Assembly: GCA_902651635.1 (NCBI GenBank)
Contig: CACRSC010000024.1
Span: 1 to 64,000, forward strand
DNA from: Mastigamoeba balamuthi
Lineage: Eukaryota; Evosea; Mastigamoebida; Mastigamoebidae
DNA: 64,000 nt
Direction of reading: 5' to 3'
Shown here: positions 1 to 11,069 of the stretch, piece after piece
Position numbering within the stretch: the stretch's first letter is position 1
Layout: every line of letters begins with the position of its first letter
The notes under the pieces: generated by a model
What the model was told of the DNA's origin: nothing
Databases searched by the model: none
What the model saw: only the letters and a program-made list of their open reading frames with translations
Position numbers and translations under genes: made by a program

Positions 1-164
1 TCCGTTTCTTTCCGGGTCATCTGAGCTCTTGGTATATCTTCACACACTGCAGACACCAACAGACAACAGTATCACAGGGCAACTATCTACAAATAACTCT
101 GTATTTACAGCTGATCATCTCCTAGTGGTACAGGGAGACATTACTCAGCACAAGACACCGCCAC

Positions 165-2965
165 TCAGAGCACCAGGCCTGCGTCGCTGATCTCGTCGTC
201 GCTGAGGTCCGAGTAGGCGATGCGGACAACGCCCATGGCAGAGCACCAGCTCCGTGTGGCCACCACCGGTGACCCGTGGGGGCCCTGAGCCCTGTGCGCC
301 ATCAGCCGTGGGCGTCCGCAGTCCTGGGGCTTCGTCACCCACGCACAGCTGTCGTTGCTGGTCTGGGTGTGGCACACGAGCTCGTACTCACCCTCGCTGT
401 CACTCGTCTCGGGCTCCTCGTCGTCCGTCTCGGCGCAGCACTCTGGCTCGAACTCCTCCTCGTCCGTCTCGGTGCAATACCCGCCCTCGCTGTTGAACTC
501 GTCATCGCCGCTGTAGCACTCGCTGTCGCAGTGGACGTCATCCGAGTCGCTCTGCTTCGCGGGGGCATGGAGAAAGTGGGGGCCCGCCAGCCGCTCGAAC
601 GCAGCTGCACAGCGGGTCTCCTGCGCGGGCTCGTCGTCCGCGTCCTCCGAGATCGCGGCCTTGGTGGATGAATGCACGACCATGTCTTGGACGTCCTCGC
701 TCACGATCTGCTGCCTCTGCATGCTCTTTCCGCTGCACCTGATGGCCAGGTCCTCATCCTTGGCTTCAGACACGTCGACGCTGCTGGCGTTGAAGCTGCT
801 GTCGATGATGACGTCCGCAGGGTCGACGCTGCCGATGATGAAGCTTCCTGCTACAGTGGTGCTGCTGCTGCTGGCGATGGCGATGCCCTTGCCCTTGCTG
901 GTGGGGGAGGCGTCGAGACTGCCGTCGATGACGACTTCTGCGGGGTCGACGCTGCCTGAGTAGTCAAAGTCGCCCGAGTCGAACGCGGTGTCCAGGATGG
1001 CCCCAGTGTCGCCACAAGCGTTGTCATTCTCTGCGCAGGGTACTTCGATGCTGCTCTCGATGACGATGTCCGCGGGGTCGATGCTGCCGACGTAGTCGAA
1101 GTCGCCCGTGTCGAACGCGGTGTCCAGAATGGGCCCGGTGCCGCCGGTGGTGTCCTCGTCCTCCGCGCAAAGCACGTCGTCGCTGCTGTCGATGACGATG
1201 TCCGCGGGGTCTGCGCTGCTTCCGATGGCGAGTGTGTCCTGGTTCTTCTTCACAGGAGAAACATCGAGGCTGCTGTCGATGACGATGTCCGCTGGGTCGA
1301 CGCTGCCAATGATGTTGGAGCTCTTGAACCTCGTGGCGTTGGCGCTGCCTGCGCCTGTGGCGGTGCAGTCGTTCTTGGCGGGGGTGACATCGAGGCTGCT
1401 GTCGATGACGATGTCCGCGGGGTCGACGCTGCCCTGGGAGCGCCTGGACTTGTTGAGGAGCCTCTTGGCCCTGGCCACGTGGTACGCTCTCTCCTTGGTC
1501 GTGTGGCGATGGGGCGACTGCGCGATCGCGTCGTCGTCGCTCTCGTTCTCGAAGCTCATCAGGTCGAGCGCCTCGCTCCGCACGATGCTGAACTCCGTGC
1601 CCGTGCTGCTGCTGCTGCTGCTGCTGCAGCCGGTGGCGATTGCACTGGGTGCGACTGTCTTGGACTCCTTTGTGGTGCTTCCCTTGGTCTCGATGGGCGT
1701 GGGCCACGCAGTGGTGTCGTGGGAGATGCCAGGGAACTCGGCGGCGGCGCAGTGGGAGCGGAAGCTGCTGGCGTCGATGGTGATGACGTCGGGCACGCAC
1801 ATGATGAGCTGGTCGTCCGAGTCGCTCAGGAGGTCGCTGGGCAGCGCGTAGATGACGACCTCTGGGGTGTCGGCGATGACGACGCGGTGGTTGGTCCTGT
1901 GGGTGACGCTCTTGGCCTGCGTGCCCGTGTTGTCGACGTGGACGTCAGCGATGCTCTTGGCGGTCGTTTGCACGCCGTGGACGCTCGTGTGCGCAGCGCG
2001 GATGCTCGTGAGGACTGTGCTCGTGTCGCGGGTGCCCCTGACGATGATCGGCGTGGCGCTGGCGGCCTTGGCGCTCGCGTGTATGCCCGCGATGACGTGG
2101 TGCGTGTCGGGGGTGCCCTTGGCATTGGTTCTCGTGCTGAGGATGCTCTTGCTGATCGTGTGCGAGTCGTGGCTCATCGCGAGGTCCACCTTCGCGTCGT
2201 AGATGCTCGCGGTTTCGTGGTGCATGTCAGGGAAGCACTCGGCGTTCGAGATCGCGTCGGGAACGTTTGCGCGGACGGCCGCGGGGCAGGTGAGCGTGTG
2301 GGGGATGCTCTTGGACAACTCGCTCGTGTCGGGCACGCTCGCGGTGTCGACGCACACCTCGCGGAGGCTCACGGCGGTGTCGCGTGTGCTCTCACGTTCG
2401 CTGTTGCTGCCGGGGGCGGACCTGAGCAACACAACAGTCAGCAGACCAAACCAAACGGGCACCTGCACCTGCTGAGGCCGCAGTACGCGATGACGAGCAC
2501 TGCTCCCCCCGACGTGATCGCCACGATGCACGTGGTCAGGACGGCGATGCTTTGGAATGCATTGTTGGAGCAGTGATCAGGCCAATAAGCGCATAAAGAC
2601 AATTTAATTAGAAGATTCGAGTAGTAATTTTGAACCGGGGCCAAATGCGTAGTAGTATGAAGGACTGGGACTAGCGAGTGTTGTGCGGGAAGAGGAATTA
2701 AAAAAGGGAGGGAGACGAGCCTTGCGGGGATGTAGGATGCGTCCTTGAACGGGACCTGGCTGCTGCCTGCGGCGTCCGAGGCGGCGGAAGCTCCGGCGCT
2801 GCCAGACGTCGTCTGCAGCGCCGCCTCCTCGGGGACGCCGACCTCCGCCTGCGACGACGCGAGGCTGGCGGCAGCCATCGCGAAGGTGGGGGAGATGACC
2901 GAGCTGGAGGCGGCAGCGAGGCACAAGGCGAAAACAACGAAAGAGACAAAGGCAAAGGAGTGCAT
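165..2965 (-). CDS. Single-pass membrane protein with tandem SUMO-interaction-like repeats
   Basis: Read from the ATG at 2965. The first 21 residues form a signal peptide (hydrophobic run FAFVSFVVFALCLAAAS). A Ser/Ala-rich segment and then a transmembrane helix (IAVLTTCIVAITSGGAVLVI) follow. An in-frame 47-bp intron at 2422-2468 (GTGCAG...CTCAG) joins this to a long acidic, Ser/Asp-rich tail ending at 165. The tail carries six imperfect repeats of the form GSVDPADIVIDSS. The core IVIDSS resembles a SUMO-interacting motif (hydrophobic core next to Ser/Asp); this is inference. The stretch 2560-2756 is AT-rich and may be a second intron, although it stays open in frame. Read through, the protein is about 917 residues. 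I recognise no enzyme domain. Ligand-independent scaffold or receptor-like roles are possible but unsupported. Confidence 0.6.
796..1432 (-). repeat. Six coding repeats DPADIVIDSS
   Basis: Six copies lie at about 1397-1432, 1270-1305, 1187-1220, 1051-1086, 919-954 and 796-831 on the minus strand, separated by variable Ser/Asp-rich spacers. Two spacers share a second motif (ILDTAFDxGDFDY), so the later part arose as a longer unit. The codons are largely conserved, which suggests fairly recent duplication or selection on the short motif. Confidence 0.8.
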
Positions 2966-4030
2966 TGTGGAGTCTGGGTTTGGGGTGGGCTCTGCTCTCT
3001 GGGTGCGTTTTGTAAAACTGAATCGCCGCGCTGGGGCTGCGTGGGGGTCAATGAACGGCTGGTTAAGTGAATGAATGACGTGTTGTGGATGCCCGAGCGA
3101 CGGTGGAAGACGCTGGAAGGCGTCGCCATTTTTGCAATCGGCGATTACTCAGCCATACACCTCTTCTCCGCCTCCCGCACAGCAAAAAGCCTCTGGGAAC
3201 CTGCGCCGCATTCGGCGGGCCTCTGAGTGTGCGAGCGCATGTGATGGGACCGCAGAAGAGCCTGAGCGCGGCTTAATTTCGGAAGAAAGATAATTGTGGG
3301 CACACTTCAATTGTGAATCTCCCGCCTTGAGTAAAGAATTCCCTCCGCCCCGTGCGCGCGACCGCTTCCTTCCCCTCCGCGAATTTCGGGTCCCCCGACG
3401 CAGCCGGGGTGTTGTGCGTGCGCGGTGGGGGCTCCGGGAACTGGTTGCAGGCAGACTGTGCTGTGGAGCCTCGCGGGCTGGTGTGGTCTGTCCAAAAACA
3501 CTCCGCTGTGCCATTTTTGACACATGTCGACCCAGCAGGCCGCGAGAGTGCGGCGAATCATCGCCAAGCTCTTCGGGGCTCGGCCTCTCCCTGATGAAGC
3601 CCCCAGGCGGCTGCAGGGATACGATAGTGGTTTGAGTTTGTCGTTTGGAATTACTCCATTTCACTTCACTGCGACTTCAGGGCGCCCTGCAGGCTGGCTT
3701 CATCAACCAGATGTGCCCGTTGGCAACAGTAGTCACAGCGAAGCTGCCGCCGTGTCCATCGCAGGACGCCTGAGACACGCGACACCGCCATTTCCCGCTG
3801 CGAGGTCCCAAGCGCAGATGTGCTGTGAGTTCACAGCGTGCAGGTGAATTGCGACTTTGTGCTGTTCAAGAGTGCCTCGTTTATTCACTTGCTTTCGTTG
3901 CGTGTTGCTGCAGCCCTCTTGGGGCCGACAGCTGGCCAGCCCCCGTCGCTCGAGAGCGCGTCGCTGGCAGTGGTGCGCAGGGCGGGAGCGAAGGGGGGTG
4001 GCTGTGGGAAGACTGGGCCGCGCAGGGCGC
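2966..4030. other. Intergenic, 1.07 kb
   Basis: Lies between the start of the membrane-protein gene and the stop of aconitase, so it should hold the promoter of the former (probably 2966-3300) and the 3' region of the latter. Short open frames exist on both strands. None shows a signal peptide, a domain or a splice pattern that I trust. I see no RNA gene. Confidence 0.5.
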
Positions 4031-6848
4031 TCAGTGGTGGTGGGCCTTGGCGAGCTCGTTGAGGGCCGAGCCAGCGCGGAACCACTGGATCTGGGCCTCG
4101 TTCATCGTGTGCCTCAGCTGGATCTCAAAGGCCTCGCCGGCGGCGGGCTTGACGCGGGCCACGACGGGCTTGCCGGGGGCCAGGCCCGCGATGTCGAGCA
4201 GGCTGACCCTGTCGTCGCCGTGGATGCGGTCGTAGTCCTTGGGGTCGGCGAACGTCAGCGCCAGCAGACCCTGCTTCTTGAGGTTCGACTCGTGGATGCG
4301 CGCAAAGCTCTTGACGATGATGGCGCAGCCGCCCAGGTGCCTGGGCTCGAGCGCCGCGTGCTCGCGGCTGCTGCCCTCGCCGTAGTTGCTCTCGCCGACG
4401 ACGACCCACGGCAGGCGCGCCGCCTTGTACGCGCGCGCGACGGTGCTGACCTTGTCGACCTCGCCCGTCAGCTGGTTCTTGACCGCGTTGGCCGTGCCGT
4501 TCTCGGCGTTGATGGCGCCCATCAGCAGGTTGTTGCTGATGTTGTCGATGTGCCCGCGGAACTTGAGCCACGGCCCCGCCTGGCTGATGTGGTCCGTCGT
4601 GCACTTGCCCTTGATCTTGATGAGCACCGGGCAGTCGACAAAGTCCTTGCCGTCCCACCGCGCAAACGGCTGCAGCGGCGCCAGGCGCTCGCTCTTGGCG
4701 TCGAACACGACGGCGACGGCGCTGGGGTCTGCCGCGGGGCCCTCGTAGACGTCGGCGCCCTGCGCGTAGCCGTGGACGGGCAGCGGCGTCCCCTGCGGCG
4801 CCCGCAGGCGGAACTTGGAGCCGTCGGCCGCCGTCAGCTCGTCGCGCGACGGGTCAAAGTCGAGCGTGCCGGCCAGCGCGAGGGCCGTGACGACCTCGGG
4901 CGAGCCGATGAGCGCGTGGGTCTGCGGGTTGCCGTCTGCGCGGGCGACGAAGTTGCGGTTGTACGAGTGCAGGATCATGTTGACGTCGCCCTTCTGTATG
5001 TCCCCGCGCTTCCACTGCCCGATGCACGGCCCGCACGCGTTGGCCAGCAGCACGCCGCCCACCTGGCGCAGCACCTCGGTGAAGCCGTCGCGCTCCATCG
5101 TCGCGCGGACCTGCTCCGACCCGGGCGTGATGTAGAACTTGCTCTTCATCCGCAGCCCCTTGGCCAGCGCCTGCCTGCAGACCTCGACGGCGCGGCTCAG
5201 GTCCTCGTACGACGAGTTGGTGCACGAGCCGATGAGCCCGACGCGGAGCTCCGTGGGCCAGCCCTGGGCGCGCACGAAGGCCCCGAGCTCGGCCAGCGGC
5301 GTCGAGCGGTCGGGCGTCGCGGGGCCGTTGACGAGCGGCCGCAGCGCCGAGAGGTCGATCTCGATGACCTTGTCGTAGCTCGCCTCGCAGCCCGCGTCGG
5401 CCGCCAGCAGCTCGGCGGCGTAGGCCCGCAGGTGCTGGGCGACGGCCTCGCGGCCCGTGGCGCGGAGGTACTCGTCCATGCGGGCGTTGTAGGGGAAGAC
5501 CGAGCACGTGGCCCCGATCTCGGCGCCCATGTTGCAGATGCTGGCCTGGCCCGTGCACGAGAGCGACTGCACGCCCTCGCCAAAGTACTCGAGCACGTAG
5601 CCCGTGCCGCCCTCGGTCGTCAGCTTGCCGGCGATGTGCAGGATCACGTCCTTGGCGCTCACCCACTCGCCCAGGCGGCCCGTCAGCTTCACGCCCATGA
5701 TCTTGGGCGCCTTGAGCTCCAGCGGCAGCCCCGCCATCACGTCCACCGCGTCCGCCCCCCCGATGCCCACCGCGATCATCCCCAGCCCGCCCGCGTTGGG
5801 CGTGTCTGCACGCGCCGCCGCCGCCGCCGGTCAGACGCAGGCATTTCTCGGAACAGAATTCAATTGGAGATTGGAGATTGGATGTTCTGTTGACCAAGCG
5901 AATTCAGAGGCACACCGGCGCAGACAGCGTGCGAAGAAAAAAGAAAACCCCCGGCGCAGGCGCAGCACCGGAGGGGCGGGGGAGGCAGGAGGAGGGGGCG
6001 CACGGCTGTCGGTGCCGATGATCATGCCGCCGGGGAAGGCGTAGTTCTCGAGGACGATCTGGTGGATGATGCCGCTGCCTGGGCGCCAGAAGCCCATGCC
6101 GTACTTGGCCGCCGCGCTGTGCAGGAACTGGTAGACCTCGGCGTTGGTCTTGAGCGCGTTGGCCATGTCGGGCTCGGCGCCGTCCTGGGCCTGGATCAGG
6201 TGGTCGCAGTGCACGGTGCTGGGCACGGCCGTCTTGTTCATGCCCGACGACATGAACTGCAGAACTGCGCCCGCCGGGGTTCGAACCCACGATCAGACAC
6301 CAAACGCCGTGTCGGGGTGGGTGGGTGGTTGGCGGCTGATCGCACTGGCCATCTGGGCGGTGGCGTCCTGCATGGCGACGCGGTCGGGGCGCAGGTAGAG
6401 GTAGGAGCTGCCGCGGACGACCTCCTGGTGGGGGTCCTCGAGGTGCGAGTAGATCTGCTTCTCGGCGTACGTGAGCGGCTTGTCCCACCTCTTGCGGAAC
6501 TCCTGCAGGGGCGAGCGTACCGCGTCGCGTCGCGTCGCATCGGCGCCGTGTCAGTTTGACGCGTCGCTGGCGTCATCTCGGCGTTGCCACCCCACGAGCC
6601 CCCCCAACCGCCAGAGAAACGCGGAAACGAATGATGGCAGCAGCAGAGCAGTGTGGGGGGTGGCAGCGGATCGTGGGAGAAGGGAGAGAATGAAGTGTTG
6701 CAGAGAAGGGGGAGAGAAAGAGAGACAGAGGCTGAGGGTGCTGTGCTGCTGCTGCTGATGGGCGTTGCTGACGGACCCTCAGGTTCGCGAGGAGCTTCTC
6801 GTGGGGCAGGGGCGTGCCCTGCTCGTAGTGGCTGATCGGCACGGACAT
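4031..6848 (-). CDS. ACO: Aconitate hydratase (mitochondrial-type aconitase A)
   Basis: Interconverts citrate and isocitrate through a [4Fe-4S] cluster. Four exons: 6777-6848, 6346-6502, 6004-6264 and 4031-5805. All junctions keep frame and give 754 residues, the size of mature mitochondrial aconitase. The cluster cysteines are present in GSCTNSS and ACGPCIGQW. Substrate-binding segments such as [18 protein letters not shown] and [14 protein letters not shown] are also present. Intron donors are GTCCG, GTGCG and GTGCG. The ATG at 6848 aligns with the start of the mature animal enzyme, so no transit peptide is encoded here. An ORF at 7204 encodes a hydrophobic leader ending near a GTCC donor. 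A CAG acceptor 24 bp before 6848 would splice to it in frame, but the leader looks secretory rather than mitochondrial, so I do not include it. The protein ends in KAHHH. Confidence 0.93.
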
Positions 6849-7387
6849 GTGGGGCGTTGGTGTGTTGCGCTGCTGTGCGGGGCAACGATAGACAAGTAAA
6901 AAAGAGCCACGCGAAGGGGACGGGGAGATATTTCGCGCACCGGAGAAAAAGGTGCGAAGGCCACGTCACCAGCGCTGGAATATCAGAACATATCAGAAGG
7001 CTTGGCACTGTTTTCCAGCGTTCGCCGCACTTCGAGAAAAAGGCCGCCAGCGGCGACTGCGTCGAAATCCAACGGAAAACTCGCCGACGTCCCCCACCAC
7101 CCCGGCCCCCTCTGGGGCCCTCCTTGCCGGGGGACCGTTAGCCTGCCGGCCAGCAGCACCGGGAGCACCAGCAGCAGCAGGAGGAGGAACGGCACAGCTC
7201 GCATTCAATTGCAGATTCAGAAATAATACCCGCCCTGGTGTGCTGTGTGCGCACAGGCACAGGAGCTGCGTTTTCTCGTTTTCCCCCCATGGTGCCTGTG
7301 GCCCCTCGGTGGCCCACCCACAGCCCCCCCGCCGGCGGGCCGACGAGAGCCCCCTTGGCAGGCGGAGCTCTTCTTCTCCTCAGCGGC
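6849..7387. other. Intergenic with one signal-peptide ORF
   Basis: Between the aconitase start and the ankyrin gene stop. An ATG at 7204 (minus strand) opens a 73-codon frame whose first 20 residues are a strong hydrophobic leader (MRAVPFLLLLLLVLPVLLAG). It could be a tiny secreted protein, a first exon spliced downstream, or chance Leu-rich coding. A GTCC donor follows the leader after codon 23, matching the donor style of this genome. Nothing else supports a gene. Confidence 0.3.
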
Positions 7388-8452
7388 TCAGCGGGGGAAG
7401 GCGTAGAGGCAGATGATGCGCGCCACGATGCAGTCGATGAGCCACACGGCGCTGTCGCGGCCCACGCGCGGGTGCAGGCCCGTCAGGAACGCCGTGGCCA
7501 CACTCCTGCGCTCCTGGTGGATCGACTCGGCCAGCCCCTGCGCGAGCCCTGCCGCGATGCTCTCGCCGTAGCGGCCCACGACCGCCGCGACTTCGGGGTC
7601 CGAGACGCTCTCGAGCATCGACTCGGGCAGGCAGCCGTACTTGGAGCACAGCTCCAGGGCCACCTCCGCAGCCCTCCCGTCGTACCCCGCGATGGCCCTG
7701 CGTGCGCAGGCGCGCAGAGTGTCCCTGTGGTTCCGCAGAGGCCCCGTGTCGGCCCCGCGCTCGACGAGCACCGCCAGCGCCCCGAGGTGCATGTTCATCG
7801 CGGCCGCCTCGAGCGGCGTCGTCCCGTCGGAGCCCGGGGACTCTATGTCCGCTCCGCTGTCGAGCAGCAGCGACAGGGCCTCGACGCTGCCGCTGAACGC
7901 TGCGTGCCAGAGCGCGTGGTCGCGGATGTCCCACGCGACCCACTGGCTGCCGACCTCGAACCTCTCCTCCTCCGGTGCTGGCTCCGGAGGCTTAACGGCG
8001 GCTGCCGCGGGCTTCTGGGGCCCCGGGGGAGTGTCTGCGGGGTGGCCTGGGGCGGAGGGTGCCTCGGGGGCCTCGGACGGGGCCCCGAAGAGGATGTCGA
8101 GAGGGACCTCCTCCCATCCGGGGTACTCCACGCGCTCGTCCTCGCGGTCGACGGTGCTGGCGAGCCTCTCGAGCAATTTGCGCACCTTGGAAGCGTTGTT
8201 CGCCTGAACGGCACTCACGAGGTCGGTTGTGAAGTCGCTTGCTGTGCGCCTGCGCGAGTGGCAATGGCATTGAGGTATCGGTTCGGCTCAGAGGTGAAAA
8301 ATGGACCTCTTTTTGAGTGGCGCGGGGTCAGAGGGCCTGGGCTCCTCCGGGGCCTGACTCTGGGGCTCAGGAGGAGCCGCCGCCGCTGCTGCTGCAATGG
8401 GGTGTACGGGTTCGGACGGAGGAGGAGCCTGGTCTACCGTGGTGCTGCTCAT
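7388..8452 (-). CDS. Ankyrin-repeat protein
   Basis: Two exons, 8307-8452 and 7388-8237, with a 69-bp intron (GTCCAT...CAAG) that keeps frame; 331 residues. The ATG at 8452 starts an Ala/Pro-rich leader of about 45 residues. Residues after the intron (DLVSAVQANNASKVRKLLERL) look like the start of an ankyrin stack. A Pro-rich insert follows. Two clearer repeats come next (DHALWHAAFSGSVEALSLLL and GTTPLEAAAMNMHLGALAVLV). The remaining C-terminus is helical with no recognised motif. It probably binds a protein partner; the partner is unknown. It has no membrane segment. Confidence 0.75.
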
Positions 8453-9058
8453 TTTCCAAACGGGTTTTTGTATCACTAGATGCAATCCATCAATTGAATG
8501 AGAACATCGATACGAGCATTTTAATCTTGCTCTTCTGAGAAGTCACCCTGAGTGACGTGGCGCTTTATGGTCTCATCGATTGGCGGCAGCTGCCACTTGT
8601 GGCTGCGAACTCGTGTTCTGGCGTCAGGCTCTGAATGCAGAGGTGTCGCTGACAGCTTCTCGTCACTCCAGTCTGCCAATGCTGCTGCATGAATAGCACG
8701 GCTCACACCGTGTGCACATTATGGATTCTGGCACATAAGAGCTGAAGCAGTGGGCAGCACGGAACAGCCTGCCTGAACGCAAACGTGCCACACGTGCCTA
8801 CGAGCCAAGGAGGCTTCCGGAACTGCGACACTTAGGTCCCTTACGCCCAGGGCCTCAGCCACACGCTCATCAACACAACGGGCGCACAGGTCTGCCTTGC
8901 AGAGTGTGGGGGTCCGCCGCTAAGGACAGTAGCCCGCGTCCATGTTTGCGCGCTGTGCCGGCGAGGTGGGAAGGAACAGAGCCAGCAGAGGGCTATCTAC
9001 AGCCCTCGCAGCACAGCTGCACGCGAGCCAGGCTGCGAGCCAGACCTCCTCAGACGGC
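8453..9058. other. Intergenic, 606 bp
   Basis: Upstream of the ankyrin gene and downstream of the PLP enzyme gene, both on the minus strand. It should hold the ankyrin promoter and the PLP gene's 3' end. It is less GC-rich near 8461-8600. I see no coding exon or RNA gene. Confidence 0.5.
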
Positions 9059-11069
9059 TCAGAGACCGTACTTCTGCGCGAGGCCCGTGCGCCTGTTGAA
9101 CTCGGTGATCTTGGCGTCGAGGTCGCGGCGGGCCGACTCGCCGAAGCGGGCGTCCCAGTACTCGGGGTAGTCGTCCCACTGCGCCCTGAGCTCGGCCTCG
9201 CTCAAGCCCTGCTGCTCGACCCACGTGTAGTACTTGAGGTTGTGTATCCTCCTGCGCGCGCGGTGCCCCAGCTCCTCGACGCTCTCGCCGCCCGCGCACC
9301 GCAGCGCCTCGAGGTCCGCCACAGCCGCGTCGCGGGCGTAGGCCCCGCGGGCGGCGGTCATCTCGGCGAGGCGCGAGCCGTACATGGCCATCGAGTCGGT
9401 GCAGACGCTGACGACGACGTCGCGGGCGGTCCACTCGTAGTAGCGGGCCATCTTGCAGGCCCCGACGAGGTTGGCCACCGACGAGATGCCCATCAGCGAC
9501 AGCGCGTCGATCTGCGCCGCCCCGACGCCGCGCTCGGCGAGGTACGCGCGGCCCGCGGGCTCGTTGAACAGGCGCACTGTGCGCATGACGACCTCGTCGT
9601 CGATGGCGACCACGGCGTCGAGGTTCCTCACGTTGATGATCCACGGCACGTGCTGCGCAAGCGGGGGAGTCAGGGGAGCGAACGAGGGGCGAGAGGTCAA
9701 TTGATTTTGCCTTGTCGCCGATGCCCTCGATGCGGTGGTCGCCGAAGCCGTTCTCGAGCAGCGTGGGGCACTGGAGGGCCTCGCCGGCGCCGACCTTGAT
9801 GAGGGGGAACTTCTTGCGGAGGTAGTCGGCGGCGGCGAGCGTGCCGCCGCTGCCCTGCGTGAAGTGGACGCCCGCGAGGCGCTGGCCGGGCCGCGCCTGC
9901 GTCGCGAAGAGCTCCTCGAGGGCGGGGCCCGTCACGTTGTAGTGCCACAGCGGGTTGTTGAAGTCGGAGAACTGGTTCAGCGACACCACGCGGCCGTGCC
10001 CCTCGCGCACGAGCTCGTTGTTCTGCGGGGGTGAGTGAGAGTCCGGTCAAAGACAACTGCACAACTGATCGCTCTTGGCGGTAGAAGAAAATGAACCAAC
10101 AGAACAAAAACAAATTGCCACATGCGGGTCCGTGGACGCGTGTCACTCATTCGCCGGACAAAGCCCCGAGACTTTGCCAGGAACCCTCCTTACTCTTGCC
10201 GCGGCCGTGAACAGACGGCAGGGCAGGAGTATAGCAGCAGAATTCAAATTCCTCGACGCAATCCCTGCAGCCACGACGAGAGCAGACCCGTGCCCAAAAC
10301 AGCACCCAATCCCTACTCTGCTGGCGCCTAGGATCCCCCTCCACTCCTCGCCCCTCCCCCCCTTGCCCTCCCCCTCACCGCCCCGTGCGAGCGAGAAGAG
10401 CAGGAGCGAGCGAGGAGGTATTGAGGGGGCGGACCTTGTCGAAGACGGCCTTGACGGAGCTCTCGCAGCCCGGGGTGGCGAAGACCTCGGAGCCGATGGC
10501 GCGGAGCCAGTCGAAGCGCTCCTGGGACATCTGGGCGGGCAGCACGGCGATGGCGGGCGAGTGGAGGAGGGCGCTGTTGAAGGCGCCGCCCCTGCAGTAG
10601 TTGCCCGTGCTGGGCCACAGCGCCCGCTGGCACGTGGGGTCGAAGGCCCCCGTCACCAGCCGCCGCACCAGCGGCCCGTAGCTGGCGCCCACCTTGTGGC
10701 AACCCGTCGGGAACCAGCGCCCCACGAGCAGCAGCACGCGGGCCGCGACGCCCGTGACGGCCTGCGGCACTTCGACAAAGTTGACGGGCCCGAAGACGCC
10801 GCCCGCCTCGCGTGGCTCGTTGTGCCACGTGATCCGGAACAGGTTGCGCGGGTTCACGTCCCACAGCCCTGGGGAGCCGTTATCGCGTGGGCCCCGGGGG
10901 CGTGCGGGGTGGCCGCACCGATGTGGGAGAGCTCTGCGGTGACGGAGGAGGGGACCAGCGAGGGGTCCGCGAGCATCGCGTAGGTGGGCAGCAGGATGCC
11001 GTGCTCGCGGCAGACGGCCACCGCGTGCTCGAGGGCCTCGTCGGGCGTCGGCTGCCTCCAGTCTGCCAT
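9059..11069 (-). CDS. PLP-dependent cysteine-synthase-family enzyme of bacterial type
   Basis: Fold-type II PLP enzyme related to cysteine synthase and cystathionine beta-synthase. It matches a bacterial subfamily annotated as PLP-dependent protein beta subunit. Exons 10919-11069, 10435-10868, 9711-10022 and 9059-9652 join in frame to 496 residues. The PLP lysine lies in HKVGASYGP at about residue 109. Conserved blocks include WPSTGNYCRGGA, ATPGCESSVKAVFDK, IEGIGDKHVPWI and YYTWVEQQG. Donors are GTGCGG, GTCCGC and a GC donor (AAG|GCAAAA) for the third intron, which has no usable GT. I know this subfamily mainly from anaerobic bacteria, so transfer into the host followed by intron gain is likely but inferred. 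The exact substrate is unknown; beta-elimination or replacement on an amino acid is expected. Confidence 0.88.

Noticed and set aside
3857-5893. Long open frame antisense to aconitase (678 codons)
   Set aside because: GC-rich shadow of the aconitase exon; Arg/Ala/Val-rich with no domain.
6265-6345. tRNA-like T-arm GGGTTCGAACCC in an aconitase intron (minus strand)
   Set aside because: Only the B-box-like arm is present. No matching acceptor, D or anticodon stems can be drawn in the 81-bp intron, so it is not a tRNA gene.
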